From positions 1 to 6,236 of the forward strand of contig VBHV01000554.1 of NCBI GenBank assembly GCA_005881995.1: a stretch of DNA of 6,236 nt, written 5' to 3'. The notes beneath the pieces were generated by a model that saw only the letters and a list, made by a program, of their open reading frames with translations, was not told the DNA's origin and searched no databases. Positions within the stretch are counted from its first letter, which is position 1. The number at the start of each line of letters is the position of its first letter. Below are positions 5,872-6,236 of this stretch, one piece after another. The DNA is from Chloroflexota bacterium (GTDB lineage: Bacteria; Chloroflexota; Ktedonobacteria; Ktedonobacterales; Ktedonobacteraceae). The position numbers were made by a program, and so were the translations under genes.

Positions 5872-6236
5872 ATGCCCAGCTTACCTTTTGGTGTGCAGGC
5901 CCGGCTTGTCGCCCAGGGGCGCATCAGCGGTCTGAGCGCGAGTAATCTGGTCAATGAGTCTCCCGCGCTTTATGCCAGTCCAAACCAGGGCGTGGTTGGG
6001 ACAACCGTCGCTCTGAACGGTGGTGGCTTCGGAAGCAACGAGTCCATAAAAATCGTCTTCCAGAACACTGTGATAGCCCACGCGTTTACAAGCTTGAAAG
6101 GCAAATTCACGACCAGTATCGTTGTGCCGAGCAATGCGCAAATCGGGTACCAGACTAACGGGATCGTTGCGAGTGGTAAAAACAGTGGTCTGGCGGCCAG
6201 CGCGTTCTTTGAAGTCGAGCCGAACATTTCCATCAA
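5872..6236 (+). CDS. IPT/TIG-like Ig-fold protein (partial, runs off the right edge; possibly 5'-truncated)
   Basis: The frame is open for 121 residues to the window end. Residues about 36-115 have the pattern of an IPT/TIG-type beta-sandwich repeat: SPNQGVVGTTVALNGGGFG, then ESIKIVF, a GKFTTSIVVPSNAQIG segment and AASAFFEVEP at the end. Such repeats are common in secreted or surface-anchored bacterial proteins, where they act as spacers or in binding. The minus-strand frames here are short and look like antisense shadows. The start is uncertain: the ATG at 5872 has no ribosome binding site, no signal peptide is visible, and the frame is open further upstream through the divergent promoter region without gaining a hydrophobic leader. 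So this may be a gene remnant that lost its 5' end, or the reading may start at an unusual codon. Divergent from the kinase operon, with no evident functional link. Confidence 0.68.
   Translation, partial: MPSLPFGVQARLVAQGRISGLSASNLVNESPALYASPNQGVVGTTVALNGGGFGSNESIKIVFQNTVIAHAFTSLKGKFTTSIVVPSNAQIGYQTNGIVASGKNSGLAASAFFEVEPNISI

Noticed and set aside
5970..6236. Minus-strand open frame reaching the right edge, with some hydrophobic stretches
   Set aside because: The plus frame over the same bases has a recognisable IPT-like beta-sandwich pattern; the hydrophobicity on the minus strand is a by-product of its codon composition.

Overview
The window reads as bacterial chromosomal DNA of moderate to high GC content. 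The gene set (a polysaccharide flippase, a methylglycine-type FAD dehydrogenase and a secreted-type Ig/IPT-fold protein) together with dispersed G-rich repeats starting GTAGGGGCG would fit a large-genome soil bacterium. My best guess is Chloroflexota of the Ktedonobacteria type. That is an inference from gene style and repeats, not from a marker gene.

Layout, left to right. Positions 1-954 (minus strand) hold the first 318 residues of an oligosaccharide/polysaccharide flippase that runs off the left edge. Positions 955-1310 are non-coding and are dominated by a 166-bp imperfect inverted repeat with two 58-bp arms. Positions 1311-1835 (minus) encode a small unrecognised membrane protein with a hydrophobic hairpin. 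Just upstream on the same strand, 1848-2060 is a possible small gene, and the stretch up to about 2363 carries further coding-like segments in shifted frames, suggesting a decayed gene. A lone copy of the same G-rich repeat (2177-2229) sits inside it.

Positions 2434-5764 (minus) are the functional core: a two-gene operon. A choline-kinase/APH-fold small-molecule kinase (4862-5764) is followed, with an 8-nt overlap, by an 811-residue FAD-dependent oxidoreductase fused to a GcvT-type folate domain (2434-4869), of the dimethylglycine/sarcosine dehydrogenase family. A good sigma70-type promoter (TTGACG, 17-nt spacer, TATGCT) lies 27 bp upstream of the kinase start, with a GC hairpin just upstream of its -35 box. 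The pair suggests capture or phosphorylation of a choline-like or amino-alcohol compound next to oxidative N-demethylation that feeds one-carbon units to tetrahydrofolate. The exact substrates cannot be read from sequence.

From about 5872 to the right edge, on the plus strand and divergent from the operon, is the beginning of an IPT/TIG-like beta-sandwich protein. It has no visible signal peptide or convincing ribosome binding site, so it may be a 5'-truncated copy. I saw no tRNA, rRNA, CRISPR array or transposase.
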